From assembly GCA_021815405.1 (NCBI GenBank), contig JAKAGV010000020.1:56295-120294 (forward strand): a stretch of DNA of 64,000 bases, given 5' to 3'. The translations under genes were made by a program, and so were the position numbers. Positions within the stretch are counted from its first letter, which is position 1; the number at the start of each line of letters is the position of its first letter. Shown piece after piece: positions 26,001 through 35,362 of this stretch. Origin of the DNA: Bacteroidota bacterium (GTDB lineage Bacteria > Bacteroidota > Ignavibacteria > Ignavibacteriales > Ignavibacteriaceae). Under the pieces are notes generated by a model that was not told where the DNA came from, ran no database searches, and saw nothing but the letters and a program-made list of their open reading frames with translations.

Positions 26001-26650
26001 AATATCGTCGCAAGTATATCTGAATTCTCAGTTCTCTTTGTTAAAAGCTCAAAATTATTCTTTTGTGAAAGAATTTTATATGTCTGATTTAAAAGGTAAA
26101 GGTTTTTCTGATTGGCAGATTCATTAGAAACCTCGGCTACTGTCCCATTCCAAAACAAAGCAATATCAGAGTTAATTTTATTCGAAATGGAATTTAAAGT
26201 ATTGTTGGAAATGATTTTCCCGAAATAACAAAAATTACCATTAGGCAATACTGCGCTTAGCACTAATGAACAAGGATATCTGCGGTTAAAATCTTCCATC
26301 GTCTCTATTGAATTTGGGAATGCGATGGAATTTTTAAAAGTCTTATTCAGGATAGTGTTTGAAGTGCTTGTCGCAGTTTCAATAATGAAATCAATATCTT
26401 TATAGTTTTCAAGCGACTGGCTGAATAAATTATCTGGGTTTTTATTTTCTGCGTACTTGAATTCATCTTGAATGTCCGATACCATACTTCGGAAAGTATA
26501 ATTGAATTCGTTGGCAGAGTTAAGCAGATACTTTGATTGCTGCGATGACAGCACATTATACATTATAGAATAAAAAGCGATTGCAGAACTACCGAGTATA
26601 AGTGCTACAATCGCGAAGTTAATAATAAGTATGCGATAACTTATTTTCAT
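23096..26650 (-). CDS. membrane hybrid histidine kinase with three receivers
   Basis: 1184 residues. TM1 is about 8-30, the sensor ectodomain about 33-245, TM2 about 248-270, then HAMP. GAF-like follows (about 340-470), then a coiled coil (EKAAELEVQKQKAEEA). HisKA is SYFLASMSHELRTPMNS (His about 540) and HATPase boxes are LINLLGNAVKF, DSGIGI and GTGLGLAIS. Three tandem receivers follow, each with its LDxMMP or LDLIMKG Asp and KP Lys. Such kinases run multistep phosphorelays. It sits directly after the pilus genes and a single-receiver gene (3 nt apart), so it is probably co-transcribed and may tune pilus output. Confidence 0.92.
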   Translation of the reverse strand: MKISYRILIINFAIVALILGSSAIAFYSIMYNVLSSQQSKYLLNSANEFNYTFRSMVSDIQDEFKYAENKNPDNLFSQSLENYKDIDFIIETATSTSNTILNKTFKNSIAFPNSIETMEDFNRRYPCSLVLSAVLPNGNFCYFGKIISNNTLNSISNKINSDIALFWNGTVAEVSNESANQKNLYLLNQTYKILSQKNNFELLTKRTENSDILATIFKPTSDLSKESNLNFLIFNSLTEATDLRSSIKYLLIVIGLVGITLSLILTLVFTDKIRKQISRLSSATKITGDGNFPGKIEARGNDELADLANAFNTMLDTLQKNEKAKNEYYEFITLLNQNPTLSQVADAALNNIIATCGFIIGALYTVDEEEITLASSYGVKKEISYNNKHDFLDAAKNNREIIEINSSENLPIISTGIISLEIKNIILLPIVYNNSVVAILELGSFERPSEETKEYLSKIKDQLAIGLTNATALAQLANLVTELKTLNEDYQKQNIQIRKQNEALVDLHKKLQEKAAELEVQKQKAEEATRVKSYFLASMSHELRTPMNSILGLTELILEDKSLTAKNRERIEVVLKSGKRLMNLINDILDLSKIEAGRMEIHNEEVLLEDLIKEIENSIIPLINQKGLTFKIVRNLNTNIIISTDKGKVVQVLINLLGNAVKFTEEGFIEFHVSTIDEKLLNFDIIDSGIGISEENQRLIFEEFRQVDETTSRKYTGTGLGLAISKRIADLIKGTIGVDSQSGVGSKFTFSIPFRKIAVRENAFPARINAKVLAMNRKNPVLIIDDDPEVRYTIGQYLITNGYEVTYAASGDEGIEKAKKFQPFAITLDIMMPNKDGWTVLKELKESPLTKDIPVILISILADKNLGYGLGAFEYIVKPFMPDKLISVFNNLEELAQKKIEKIVIVDDNETEFEKFRDAFKDEKIRIEYIKDSSLAFNKILEVQPDLIILDLIMKGMDGITLSHKLKSNKETSHIPIIISTSKDLTEREKNSLNEIVEEIAIKTKEHPENLRDILDAVRDRIKIQEKNTQPEAAHDVSSNIDESNSEILPAEDDNKRKYQGVVMIVDDDPDSLYTISEIITACNCKTILAKNGFECLQLLEHEVPGLILLDIMMPEMDGFQTISRIKMNEKLANIPVYAITAKAMLEDKEVILRNGFDDYIAKPVNSGVLAFKIERLFTREKIR

Positions 26651-26653
26651 TTT

Positions 26654-27019
26654 TCACGAATCTCTTTGTAAGACTTTTCGTATCGTAATTAGCAGTTCAT
26701 CAAGATCATAAGGCTTGCTGATAAAATCAGTAGCTCCAAGCTTTGCCGAGTCGATTGCACTTTTAACATCGGCATAAGCCGTAAGAACAATTACCTTAAA
26801 GCTTATCTTTTTAATTTTAAGTTCACGAAGGACATCGAACCCATCCTTTCCGGGCATTTTGAGATCGAGAAGAATCAAGTCCACCTTCTTTCGTGAAAGA
26901 TAGTCGAGGGCAGAATCACCGTTATTAACAAAGTCCGCGTCATAACCGACTTCTGTAAGTTCGTCTCTAAGGACTGTGCAGAGGTTTATATCATCATCGA
27001 CTATTAATATTTTTTCCAT
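26654..27019 (-). CDS. single-domain response regulator
   Basis: 121 residues, a lone CheY-like receiver: acidic pair DDD at 8-10, phosphoacceptor in LILLDLKMPGKDG (about 53), Thr in VLTAYAD and Lys in ISKPYDLDE. There is no output domain, so it acts by protein contact or as a phosphorelay shuttle. It lies 7 nt after the secretin stop and 3 nt before the hybrid kinase start, placing it inside the pilus transcript. By analogy with PilG/PilH it may control the pilus motor; that is inference. Confidence 0.9.
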   Translation of the reverse strand: MEKILIVDDDINLCTVLRDELTEVGYDADFVNNGDSALDYLSRKKVDLILLDLKMPGKDGFDVLRELKIKKISFKVIVLTAYADVKSAIDSAKLGATDFISKPYDLDELLITIRKVLQRDS

Positions 27020-27026
27020 TTTTTTC

Positions 27027-28328
27027 CTACTGGTCGTTACTTTGAGGTTTATTCTGTTGATAATTCCTCATTCTTTCTCTTTCTAATTGTAGTTCTTGCT
27101 GAAGAGGATTAGCAGGGCGTTCACCTTCCAAACGTGCTTTTAGTGTTGGAACTAGATTCGCTCTTATTAAAATAACAAGTTCCTTTTTAGAAGTAATGTT
27201 ATCATCATAACCAAATAAATACCGGAGTCCAAAAAACCACCAGGGCAGGTCCTTTAGAATTGGTATACCATCCCGGCTTTTAGTTGTCTGATCAAAGAAC
27301 ATCCCTCCGATGACAGTCTCTTCATTGTTCAGCAAAACAATACGTGTATCGGCAGACGTCTTATTAATAATTGTATTAGTCTGGTTAGGAACAAACGAAC
27401 TTCTTTCGACATGTATGTTGAGTAAAATATATTTTATACCTTGATCTGTAATAACATAAGGAGTAACCGTAACTATATTACCGGTTGAATAGAATTTCTG
27501 AACTATGTTGCCTGAAAAATCTCTTGTGTTATATGAAATATCCTGTCCATCCTGAAGCTTTGCTTCGGTACCGTCGAGTACAGTTACATTCGGACTTGCA
27601 ATTATATCTCCGGCGCCTTCGTTTTCAAAAAACCTAAATACTGCCGAAGTTTGAGCATCAAAACCTCCTATACTATAATTGCCGGATACATTTAAATTAA
27701 AGTCCTGGGTTTGCTGTGTTGAGCTGGTTCCACTTGTGCCTGTACTGCCAGTACCTGTACTTCCCGTTCCTGTACCTCCTGTACCTGTACCTCCTGTACT
27801 GCTGTTCGATTGACCCTGCTGGAATGATAGAAGATTGCCGCCAAGGGTAACACCTTCTCTCGAAAATAAAGTTTGCCAGTTAACGCCAAGCTGTTTTTCT
27901 TTGTTAACATCAATTTCAAAAAAGACCGCAGATATTTTTACTTCCCTTGCATTTGCTGGTACAAAGTTTTCCTTTGTCCTCTGTTGATCAAGTACATCAG
28001 GTTTTTTTATTATAATTACATCAGGTTTTTCCTGATAAACCAACCCAGCCATCTTAACAATTACAACCATTGCCTTGTAATAATTCATGTTTTTAATCTC
28101 AATGCCAATGGCGCTGTCAATCTGAACAGTAGAAACAATTTCTTTACCTGTAATCTTCTGGCTTACGTTGCTTAAAAGCGTAATTGCCTGGTTAAATGGC
28201 AGCTTTGATGATAGAGTAACAAGTTCTTCAGGATTTTGATAGCCGAGCGTCTTCTCTAAATAATTTTGAGAAAAAAGCTGCGATGCCAAAATGAAAGTAA
28301 TAAGTATTGTAAGCGATAGTGTTTTCAT
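27027..28328 (-). CDS. secretin of a type IV pilus/type II secretion-like system
   Basis: 433 residues with a Sec signal peptide (MKTLSLTILITFILASQLFSQ). A short N-terminal region (about 25-120) is followed by the secretin core, containing FEIDVNKEKQLGVNWQ, DTRIVLLNNEETVIGGMFF and GIPILKDLPWWFFGLRYLFG. A linker made almost only of Gly, Thr and Ser (about 177-200) interrupts the core. It is shorter than PilQ or GspD, with few N-domains and no AMIN domain. It forms the outer-membrane gate for the machine encoded upstream. No pilotin gene is seen. The protein ends in a Gln/Asn-rich tail. Confidence 0.88.
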   Translation of the reverse strand: MKTLSLTILITFILASQLFSQNYLEKTLGYQNPEELVTLSSKLPFNQAITLLSNVSQKITGKEIVSTVQIDSAIGIEIKNMNYYKAMVVIVKMAGLVYQEKPDVIIIKKPDVLDQQRTKENFVPANAREVKISAVFFEIDVNKEKQLGVNWQTLFSREGVTLGGNLLSFQQGQSNSSTGGTGTGGTGTGSTGTGSTGTSGTSSTQQTQDFNLNVSGNYSIGGFDAQTSAVFRFFENEGAGDIIASPNVTVLDGTEAKLQDGQDISYNTRDFSGNIVQKFYSTGNIVTVTPYVITDQGIKYILLNIHVERSSFVPNQTNTIINKTSADTRIVLLNNEETVIGGMFFDQTTKSRDGIPILKDLPWWFFGLRYLFGYDDNITSKKELVILIRANLVPTLKARLEGERPANPLQQELQLERERMRNYQQNKPQSNDQ

Positions 28329-28340
28329 ATAAAATTCTCT

Positions 28341-29234
28341 TTACTTAATATTCTTATTTGTGCCTTCTTTGTCTAATGTTAAGTCAACCTTCTCAATAAT
28401 ACCGCCTTTGTTCAAAATAAAGCTGACAATATTATGCTCGTAATCTATCTTTGTAAGATAACCAAGATAAACCTGCTGACCTTCCCAGAGTAAATATGTG
28501 TTGCCCTTGCTGTCTGCTATAAATGCACCTTGCGGAATTAAGGCAAGGAGTTTTGCGCCTTGTACATCCAACAGATTGTCTGTATTTGGAGGTATTTGGC
28601 TTCTGATCAACGGATAGAAATCATCATAAATAGGTGGTGCGGTTAAATTATTTTCAACTAGCTCTGTTGTTGCAAACCTATTATTATCCGAATAATAAAC
28701 ATCTACAACAATATTAAAACTTACCAAGAAATTTGGCATTCCGTCTTTATTGGTAGATACAAGATTATTCAGAGTAACCGATTTAATTTTTTTCAGTTCT
28801 TTACTTTGTTCAATTGCATAAATCAATTGGAATAAATCTTCATAGTCGCCGCCGCCTGAAATTTTATATTCGTAGTAATAGAATTCTTTATCTTTCTTTT
28901 TATCAACAAACTCAATGTTTGTTTGAGTATTCTGTGAAAAAGTACTCGAAACTTTATTCAAGAAATTATAAAAACTGATTGAAGAAAGATCCTGCGGAAT
29001 ATTGAATTTCCTTTGTGCAAGAACCGAATCCAGCACAGAAGCCTTTGCAAGCAATCCGCGATATTGTTTATTCAATTGTCCGGTGTCGTAATGAGTTGCT
29101 TTCAACTGTTGCAGCTTTAGCTGGTCTGCTTTTATTTTTCCTCGCTGAAAAATGAACAGGACAGCTCCGCCCAAAACAAGAATGATAATCAACAAACCGA
29201 CTAGTGCAAGCGTATTTTTTATTTTTCTATTCAT
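28341..29234 (-). CDS. PilO/PilP-like inner-membrane alignment protein
   Basis: 297 residues. One transmembrane helix (about 9-28) is followed by a coiled coil and a PilO-like ferredoxin-fold domain (about 70-185, ISGGGDYEDLFQLIYAIEQSKELKKI). The C-terminal 90 residues contain GAFIADSKGNTYLLWEGQQV and resemble the PilP/GspC beta domain that contacts the secretin. This suggests one protein does the work of PilO and PilP. It overlaps the PilM-PilN gene by 4 nt (ATGA) and precedes the secretin by 12 nt. The PilP comparison is by pattern only. Confidence 0.7.
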   Translation of the reverse strand: MNRKIKNTLALVGLLIIILVLGGAVLFIFQRGKIKADQLKLQQLKATHYDTGQLNKQYRGLLAKASVLDSVLAQRKFNIPQDLSSISFYNFLNKVSSTFSQNTQTNIEFVDKKKDKEFYYYEYKISGGGDYEDLFQLIYAIEQSKELKKIKSVTLNNLVSTNKDGMPNFLVSFNIVVDVYYSDNNRFATTELVENNLTAPPIYDDFYPLIRSQIPPNTDNLLDVQGAKLLALIPQGAFIADSKGNTYLLWEGQQVYLGYLTKIDYEHNIVSFILNKGGIIEKVDLTLDKEGTNKNIK

Positions 29235-30775
29235 TGCAAACTCTTCTGGAATGTTGATAAATCAAAAACTAAATTAAATTTATAAGCATTCTTATCACGG
29301 AGCGACTCGAATACCATACTCTTAAGCTGCGCAGTTTTTATAGAGAAAGCAAAATCAGTAAGAGCATTTTTATTTAATGCATAACCTTCAACTAAAATTT
29401 TCCCTGTATCGTCATTTGAGAGTTTTGTTATCCAGATACTCTTTTTCATCTCCAGAAGATGAGAAACTTCCTGAAGCATATTTGACCAAATTCCTGTACC
29501 GACAGAAGCTGAATCTAAAATTGCTTGTGTTCGTGAGAATCCATTTATCTTCCCTTCAAGACCGGAGATATTATTTAAAATTGCCTGGTTCTGTTTTAAC
29601 AATGTAGTTTGTTCGTCAATTTGACTTTGGTATTGTCTAATTATTTTCTGATTGTTCAGAATCTTAAGCGTTATGAAAAACGTAGCAAAGAATAGGATCG
29701 GAAGCATTGCAAAACCGTGCCATGCAAACTGAAATACCTTTTGATCTTCAATAACATACTTAGGAAGTAAATTAATACCTGAGTATTGTTCTTCCTGTTC
29801 ATCAAAGTATTCTGTGGCAATTGCAGCCGGAATACTGAATGCAGAAAACTTTTCCTTCGTTTCAGCATTAACGGAAGAAAGATCAAATTCATCAAACTGA
29901 AGCCGAGAAACATTTGCTTCCGGAAACGTACCGTAAAAAGAAAGAATTAAATTTTCTGAATCATCTTCACCGCATACAATAATATTATCCAGAGATGATA
30001 TTCCGCCGTTTTCCATTTCGAGAAGTATTTTTGAAAAGTAAACGTCGTAAGTGTGAAGATTAAGTGTGCCTATATCTAAAGTCGAACCAATATGTTTGAG
30101 CTTCTTGCCTTGAAGAAAAATAAGCTTGCTATATTCCTTCCCGATATAAATTATTAAAGACTGATCATCCGGGAAAAACTTTTTCCGCTTGGCTACATAA
30201 TAAGCTAATGAGACTTCGGCACTTTTTATGGTAGATATCTTATAATATCTTCGTCCGTTATAATGAGCCAGTGAGCTTATTAGCTTTATACCGGCTACTT
30301 CATTGCCTAAAAATACCGATAAGAATGATCCATCGGATAGCTCAACATAACCAAGATTTTGTTTATCTATTAAGACATTCTTCGATTCCTGAATATCCTC
30401 GATTATTTCTTGCGTAATTCTAGATGATTTACCTACCTTAGAACTATCAACTGCATGATAGTATAAAGAAGGTTCGGTTACTGCAAGTGCAAATAAACTT
30501 TTTTTCAAATTAAATTCTTTTAAGGAATCACTAAGCAGAGCTATACTGGAGATAGCCGTATTTCTATCTACCGATGTTTTTAGTCCGCCGCTTCCTTCAA
30601 ATGAAAGATCATCTCCTTCTATCTTTAAACCCGAAATTGAATCTTCAAGTTCAATTGCGGGCTGTACTACATCGAAAGTTGCTGCTTTGAGAACTTTTAT
30701 TTTGTTCTTCTCTTTTACAACTACAGCAACTTTAGTGTCGGTACCTTCACTGTATGTGCAAATTATAGGTTTCAT
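29231..30775 (-). CDS. PilM-PilN fusion (GspL-like) assembly protein
   Basis: 514 residues. Residues about 1-330 have the actin-like PilM/GspL cytoplasmic fold, starting KPIICTYSEGTDTKVAVV and containing SLIIYIGKEYSKLIFLQG and IIVCGEDDSE. One transmembrane helix lies near 350-370 (LPILFFATFFITLKIL). A coiled coil and a PilN-type periplasmic domain (about 375-514) follow. In most pili PilM and PilN are separate; here they are joined, as in GspL. It starts 0-1 nt from the PilT-like stop and overlaps the PilO-like gene by 4 nt. It links the motor to the envelope-spanning complex. Confidence 0.75.
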   Translation of the reverse strand: MKPIICTYSEGTDTKVAVVVKEKNKIKVLKAATFDVVQPAIELEDSISGLKIEGDDLSFEGSGGLKTSVDRNTAISSIALLSDSLKEFNLKKSLFALAVTEPSLYYHAVDSSKVGKSSRITQEIIEDIQESKNVLIDKQNLGYVELSDGSFLSVFLGNEVAGIKLISSLAHYNGRRYYKISTIKSAEVSLAYYVAKRKKFFPDDQSLIIYIGKEYSKLIFLQGKKLKHIGSTLDIGTLNLHTYDVYFSKILLEMENGGISSLDNIIVCGEDDSENLILSFYGTFPEANVSRLQFDEFDLSSVNAETKEKFSAFSIPAAIATEYFDEQEEQYSGINLLPKYVIEDQKVFQFAWHGFAMLPILFFATFFITLKILNNQKIIRQYQSQIDEQTTLLKQNQAILNNISGLEGKINGFSRTQAILDSASVGTGIWSNMLQEVSHLLEMKKSIWITKLSNDDTGKILVEGYALNKNALTDFAFSIKTAQLKSMVFESLRDKNAYKFNLVFDLSTFQKSLQ

Positions 30776-32005
30776 TTAAATTGCCGCCAATATTTGCTGA
30801 ATTCTTGTTTTATTATTCGAGTAGGCGATAGCATTCTCCAGAGAAATTTTCTTCTCCAAATATAATCTTTTCAAATCCTGCTCCATCGTTATCATGCCCT
30901 GGGGGGCGCCTTGATTTATCATCATATATATTTCACTTGTGTTGTTATTCTTAATTGCAGCTTTAACGCTGGGTGTAACAATCAAAATCTCTTTAGCAAG
31001 TACTCTCTTTCCGTCAAGACTTGGAATAAGTTTCTGTGAAACAATTGCAATCAAAACATCGGCAAGTCTGTTCCTTACGCGCTCCTGCTCATTTGGATGA
31101 ATTTCAGCAACAATTCTATCTATTGATTCTACCGCCGATGATGTATGCAAAGTAGAAAATACTTTATGACCTGTATCTGTTACTTCAAGAGCTGCCATTA
31201 TAGTATCAGGATCTCTCATTTCACCTATTACAATTATATCAGGATCTTGCCTTAAAGATTGAATAACCCCGTCTCTAAATGAAAGCACATCCCTGCCGAC
31301 CTCGCGATGCTTTATTATCGAAATGTTTGATTTGTGAACGTACTCAACAGGTGAAGAAATAATTACTATATGAGCCGGATCTATCTTATTATGTGCATCT
31401 ATTATAGCATCAAGAGTAGTTGATTTACCTGAGCCTACAATTCCGGTTACTAAAGTCAATCCATATCTAATATAAGTATGGCTTAATGTTTTTAATACGT
31501 TGGAATGAAATCCATAACCTTCCAGCGGTCTTATTATAGAATTAATAGCTCTCATGTTTAGGGTCAATGTATCAAGGTCAAAATATGCATCCGATCTAAA
31601 CCTAACATCAGTATTTCTCCTTTCATAATGAAATGTATAACTGAAGTCAAGATTTTTTGTAGCAGATAAATATTTTCGCTGGTTCGAATTCAATAAATTA
31701 ATAATAACTACTGCTGCTTCATCCGGCGAGAACTGAGGGAACTCCTTTATTCTTTCTTTCTTACCATAAATTCTCATCCAGATATAACCGCCGTTACCAT
31801 GCCCGCCGATTTCAATATCAGAAGCTTCTCTTTCAATCATACTGGTAAGCATCTTGTTTACCATGTTGCGAAGGAGAATTCTATTATCAGAAATTATTGT
31901 TTCTATATTATCCAGGATATATTGTACTCTATCCGGTCCTGAATAGAAAGCCGGGATATTACTTATGAATTCGGCTAATATATTTTTAGATTCCGTGTAA
32001 GACAC
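30776..32005 (-). CDS. PilT-like secretion/retraction ATPase
   Basis: 409 residues with the PilT/GspE ATPase core. Walker A is TGIVGSGKST (about 187), a variant of TGPTGSGKST. The Asp box is near PVEYVHK, Walker B is PDIIVIGEMRDPDT, and the His box is STLHTSSAVESIDR. The N-terminal PAS-like domain (DIEIGGHGNGGYIWMR) keeps the usual PilT layout. It lacks the tetracysteine motif of PilB, consistent with a retraction motor. Its presence argues for a pilus rather than a plain type II secretion system. It lies 125 nt from the PilB stop; that gap holds a TTGATTCT/AGAATCAA hairpin. Confidence 0.85.
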   Translation of the reverse strand: MSYTESKNILAEFISNIPAFYSGPDRVQYILDNIETIISDNRILLRNMVNKMLTSMIEREASDIEIGGHGNGGYIWMRIYGKKERIKEFPQFSPDEAAVVIINLLNSNQRKYLSATKNLDFSYTFHYERRNTDVRFRSDAYFDLDTLTLNMRAINSIIRPLEGYGFHSNVLKTLSHTYIRYGLTLVTGIVGSGKSTTLDAIIDAHNKIDPAHIVIISSPVEYVHKSNISIIKHREVGRDVLSFRDGVIQSLRQDPDIIVIGEMRDPDTIMAALEVTDTGHKVFSTLHTSSAVESIDRIVAEIHPNEQERVRNRLADVLIAIVSQKLIPSLDGKRVLAKEILIVTPSVKAAIKNNNTSEIYMMINQGAPQGMITMEQDLKRLYLEKKISLENAIAYSNNKTRIQQILAAI

Positions 32006-32130
32006 TAAATAACTTTCTTAAAATAATTTCTACAAAAAATACAATGTATATTAACTTGTAATCAAATCTCAGTTAATCGATACTTGATTCTCGTAAAATA
32101 ATCGAGCGTCTAGAATCAAGCATCAAGTTT

Positions 32131-33930
32131 TTATTCTTCCGATGTTGAAGCAAGGACTTCTTCAATAGAACTTAATCCTAATTTAACTTTTTCAAGACCA
32201 GCTTCACGCAAGTTTAAAGTACCGTCTTTCCTTGCCTGGATACGGATTTTCTCTTCATCCACTTCAACACCTGAACGTACTATAATCTGTCTTATCTCTT
32301 TTGTAAAATAAAGAGCTTCATGAATAGCCATTCTTCCTTTATAGCCTGTACCACCGCACTTTTCGCAGCCTTTGGCTTCAAAGATTTTGTAGTTTCGCCA
32401 TTCAGCAATATTTAATCCGGCAGCTTTCATAACCGCTTCATCGAAGTTTACTACTCTCTTCTTGCAGTCAGGGCATAATCTTCTAATTAATCTTTGTGCA
32501 ACAATTATATTGATTGCATAAGCAATTAAAAATGGTTCGATGCCCATTTTGTATAACCTGGATATTGCGCTTGGGGCATCATTTGTATGCAGTGTAGAGA
32601 AAGTAAGGTGACCTGTGTTGGCAAGTTTTATTGCAATCTCCGCAGTCTCACGGTCTCTCATTTCTCCTACCAGAACAATATCGGGATCGTGACGAAGTAT
32701 TGATCTAATAGCCTGTTCAAAATTCATTCTATAACCAATCTTTAATTGGCGTGCACCTTCAATAACATATTCAACCGGATCTTCAACCGTAAGAACATTT
32801 ACTGTAGAATCAATAACCTGGTATAATGCGGCAACAAGGCTTGTACTTTTACCGCTTCCTGTTGGTCCGGTAAGGATAACCATTCCTTGCGGCTGGCTAA
32901 TAGCCTTTTGAAAAGCATCTTTTGCATATCCGGATAATCCTAATTTCTCGAGATCTTTTATTACTTTCCTGTCATCTAGAATTCTTATAACAACACTTTC
33001 AAATTTATTCTTCAATTCTGTTCCGACCATTGGAAGTACAGAGACACGAAAACGGATTATGTGTCCGTCAATCTCTCTTTGTATAAAACCATCCTGGGCT
33101 CTTTCGCGTTCAAATCTATCCATACCTTTGGAACGGTCTTTAACAACTGCAATTACTGCTTCTGGCAATGTGCCTTCCTGTATATGCCAGAGCTGCAGGT
33201 TTCCATCTATTCGGAAAAGAATATCTGTCTTATTGCCAGCTTTAGGAACAAAATGAACATCGCTGGCACCTCTACGGACTCCTTCAACTAAAGCACCTTC
33301 AACTAAATTGATTAATGCACTTTTATTTATTTCCGCATCAAGTGCTTCCTCATCTAATGCATTATCGTCTTTTTCAATTTGATCAAGCTGGAATTCCGGA
33401 GCTGCTTCCTCCATCATCTTTAAATAAACATTTTCAGGAGGAAGAATTATCTGGATTAATTTTTCATAATCTTTTTTTCTTAAATAGATTACTTCATATT
33501 TCTTTGCGTTAAGACCGAAAGCAATCTTTGGAATATTCCTATCCGTAGGATCAATAGCGGCAAGAATTAATTTATCTTTTATTCGATCATCGTATGTAAA
33601 AGGAATAACCTTATGCTCAAGCATTTCGTTTTTAAGTTGATCGCCGGCTCCGGTAATCATTCCTTTTATTGCGTTAAGTCTATCTTGTGGAATTTCATCA
33701 AGATGTATGTCTAATTCCCTGAAAGCGTAAAGTATAGCAACTTCCCTGAATATTGTATCATGATCGTAGTGAAAATCCTGTACAAGAATCTGTGCGAGGT
33801 TCCGTTTAATCTTACTCTTATCGTTTGCCTTAGCGTTCAATGCCTTCTCAAGCATTGCAGCATCAATTATTCCTTTTTTAAAAAGGAGATAACCAATTTT
33901 ATCAGTCATTTCAAGATTGGTATCAATCAT
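32131..33930 (-). CDS. PilB/GspE assembly ATPase
   Basis: 599 residues. The N-terminal domain (about 1-160) is of the GspE N1 kind. The core has Walker A TGPTGSGKS (about 354), the Asp box LTVEDPVEY, Walker B GEMRDRETA and the His box STLHTNDAPSAISR. The zinc tetracysteine is CPDCKKR...CEKCGGTGYKGR (about 490-530). It powers polymerisation of pilins at the inner membrane. It lies 25 nt after the PilC stop and upstream of the PilT-like motor. Confidence 0.93.
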   Translation of the reverse strand: MIDTNLEMTDKIGYLLFKKGIIDAAMLEKALNAKANDKSKIKRNLAQILVQDFHYDHDTIFREVAILYAFRELDIHLDEIPQDRLNAIKGMITGAGDQLKNEMLEHKVIPFTYDDRIKDKLILAAIDPTDRNIPKIAFGLNAKKYEVIYLRKKDYEKLIQIILPPENVYLKMMEEAAPEFQLDQIEKDDNALDEEALDAEINKSALINLVEGALVEGVRRGASDVHFVPKAGNKTDILFRIDGNLQLWHIQEGTLPEAVIAVVKDRSKGMDRFERERAQDGFIQREIDGHIIRFRVSVLPMVGTELKNKFESVVIRILDDRKVIKDLEKLGLSGYAKDAFQKAISQPQGMVILTGPTGSGKSTSLVAALYQVIDSTVNVLTVEDPVEYVIEGARQLKIGYRMNFEQAIRSILRHDPDIVLVGEMRDRETAEIAIKLANTGHLTFSTLHTNDAPSAISRLYKMGIEPFLIAYAINIIVAQRLIRRLCPDCKKRVVNFDEAVMKAAGLNIAEWRNYKIFEAKGCEKCGGTGYKGRMAIHEALYFTKEIRQIIVRSGVEVDEEKIRIQARKDGTLNLREAGLEKVKLGLSSIEEVLASTSEE

Positions 33931-33955
33931 GCAAAAGTTCTTTCACCAAAAAAAA

Positions 33956-35341
33956 TCATACTATATGACCAAAATACTGCTGTTCAATATTAATTCGCTT
34001 AGCTTCTCCAGGAACCTTAGGATGAATAGTCGCTGTTTCTGCAGAAACCAAAGTAAGAAGAATCATTACTACCATAATTATCATTGCTATAAAAACCTGA
34101 ACGAGCTCAATAAAATTTTTAAGTCTGTAAACTGTCTCGCTCTCATAATAATTAGCGATCTGCAATGATGTATTTTTTATTGTTCCGGATTCTTCACCTG
34201 AGTGAAGCCTTGAAATCGCAGTATCTGTAAATACTCCACTAGCCTCAAATGCATCGGTAATGCCGGTTCCTTTTTTTACCATTAAAGGAATGGCAACGTT
34301 TTTAATCCTATCTTCAAAATATTTATTGCCTGCAGCTTCTGCAGCTATTCTTATTGGTTCAATACTCTCTGCAGAACCGCTGTAAAGAGTATAAAACACA
34401 CGGCAGTAAACTTCAATTACTGTTTTATGAATTAAGGAACCAACAATTGGAATTTTTAGAATCCATTTGTCAACAAGATAACCGCCTTTTTTAGTTTTTG
34501 CGAATCTCCAAAAAATAAAAATAGGAATTACCAAAACAGAGATTATTAATATTGGATTACCCATTAAGAAATCGCTCATCTTTAATGTAAATGCAGTCAT
34601 CGGAGGTAAAGGAATATTAAATCTTACAAACAACTTAGCAGTTGCAGGGAAAATATACCCAACATAAAAAAGTACTGCAATAAATAAAACAAAGAGAGTG
34701 ATTAAAGGAGTAATTAACGCACTTCGTAAATTTTTCTTAAACTCTTGCTGCCTCTCTAAAAATTTTGCAGTTGCTCTATAAATTTCAGTCATATTACCAC
34801 TTTTAGAAGCTAAACCCAACATATAAGAAGTAAACTTTCCAAAGACGGATTGATATTTCAAAAAAGTAGCTTCGCTGTCCGCGCCTTTTTTTAACTCGTT
34901 ATTAATTTCTTTTAGAGTTTCTTTAAGAGTTTTGTTTTGTGTATCGTTAATTAATAAAGTTAGAATTTCACTGTAAGGCAGCTTCTGCTCAAGAAGCTCT
35001 GCACTAATTTTTACAAATGTAACAATCTCTGAAGTCGGCGGATTTAAATGAAGATCCAAAAGTTTCTTATTTACGGAAAGAACTTCATAACCCATTCTTG
35101 AAAGAGCATCTTCAACTTCCTTTTTTGAATAAGCTTTTTGCTCACCGGTTATAGGTTTTTCTCTTCCGCGTCTAACCCGGTAGAGGTAAGTAGATTTCTT
35201 TTCAATCCTTTTTACCTTGAGCTGATTTTTCTCGGCAAGACCATATATTCTCTTTTTCCCATCAGTAGAAGATCTCGCAGAAAGAGTTCCGCTTATGAGT
35301 TGTCCGTTTAATTTTTCTGCTGTAAACTTAAATTCAATCAT
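33956..35341 (-). CDS. PilC/GspF inner-membrane platform protein
   Basis: 461 residues with two GspF domains, around residues 110-230 and 310-430. Transmembrane segments are near 197-220, 252-272 and 418-440. The N-terminal 95 residues are a PilC-like cytoplasmic extension (EFKFTAEKLNGQLISGTL). Conserved LEQKLPYSEIL and SGEESGTI segments are present. It is the first gene of the pilus cluster and begins 21 nt after the stop of a decayed HEPN gene on the same strand. Confidence 0.92.
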   Translation of the reverse strand: MIEFKFTAEKLNGQLISGTLSARSSTDGKKRIYGLAEKNQLKVKRIEKKSTYLYRVRRGREKPITGEQKAYSKKEVEDALSRMGYEVLSVNKKLLDLHLNPPTSEIVTFVKISAELLEQKLPYSEILTLLINDTQNKTLKETLKEINNELKKGADSEATFLKYQSVFGKFTSYMLGLASKSGNMTEIYRATAKFLERQQEFKKNLRSALITPLITLFVLFIAVLFYVGYIFPATAKLFVRFNIPLPPMTAFTLKMSDFLMGNPILIISVLVIPIFIFWRFAKTKKGGYLVDKWILKIPIVGSLIHKTVIEVYCRVFYTLYSGSAESIEPIRIAAEAAGNKYFEDRIKNVAIPLMVKKGTGITDAFEASGVFTDTAISRLHSGEESGTIKNTSLQIANYYESETVYRLKNFIELVQVFIAMIIMVVMILLTLVSAETATIHPKVPGEAKRINIEQQYFGHIV

Positions 35342-35362
35342 AGTATCTTTATTAAAGTTCCG

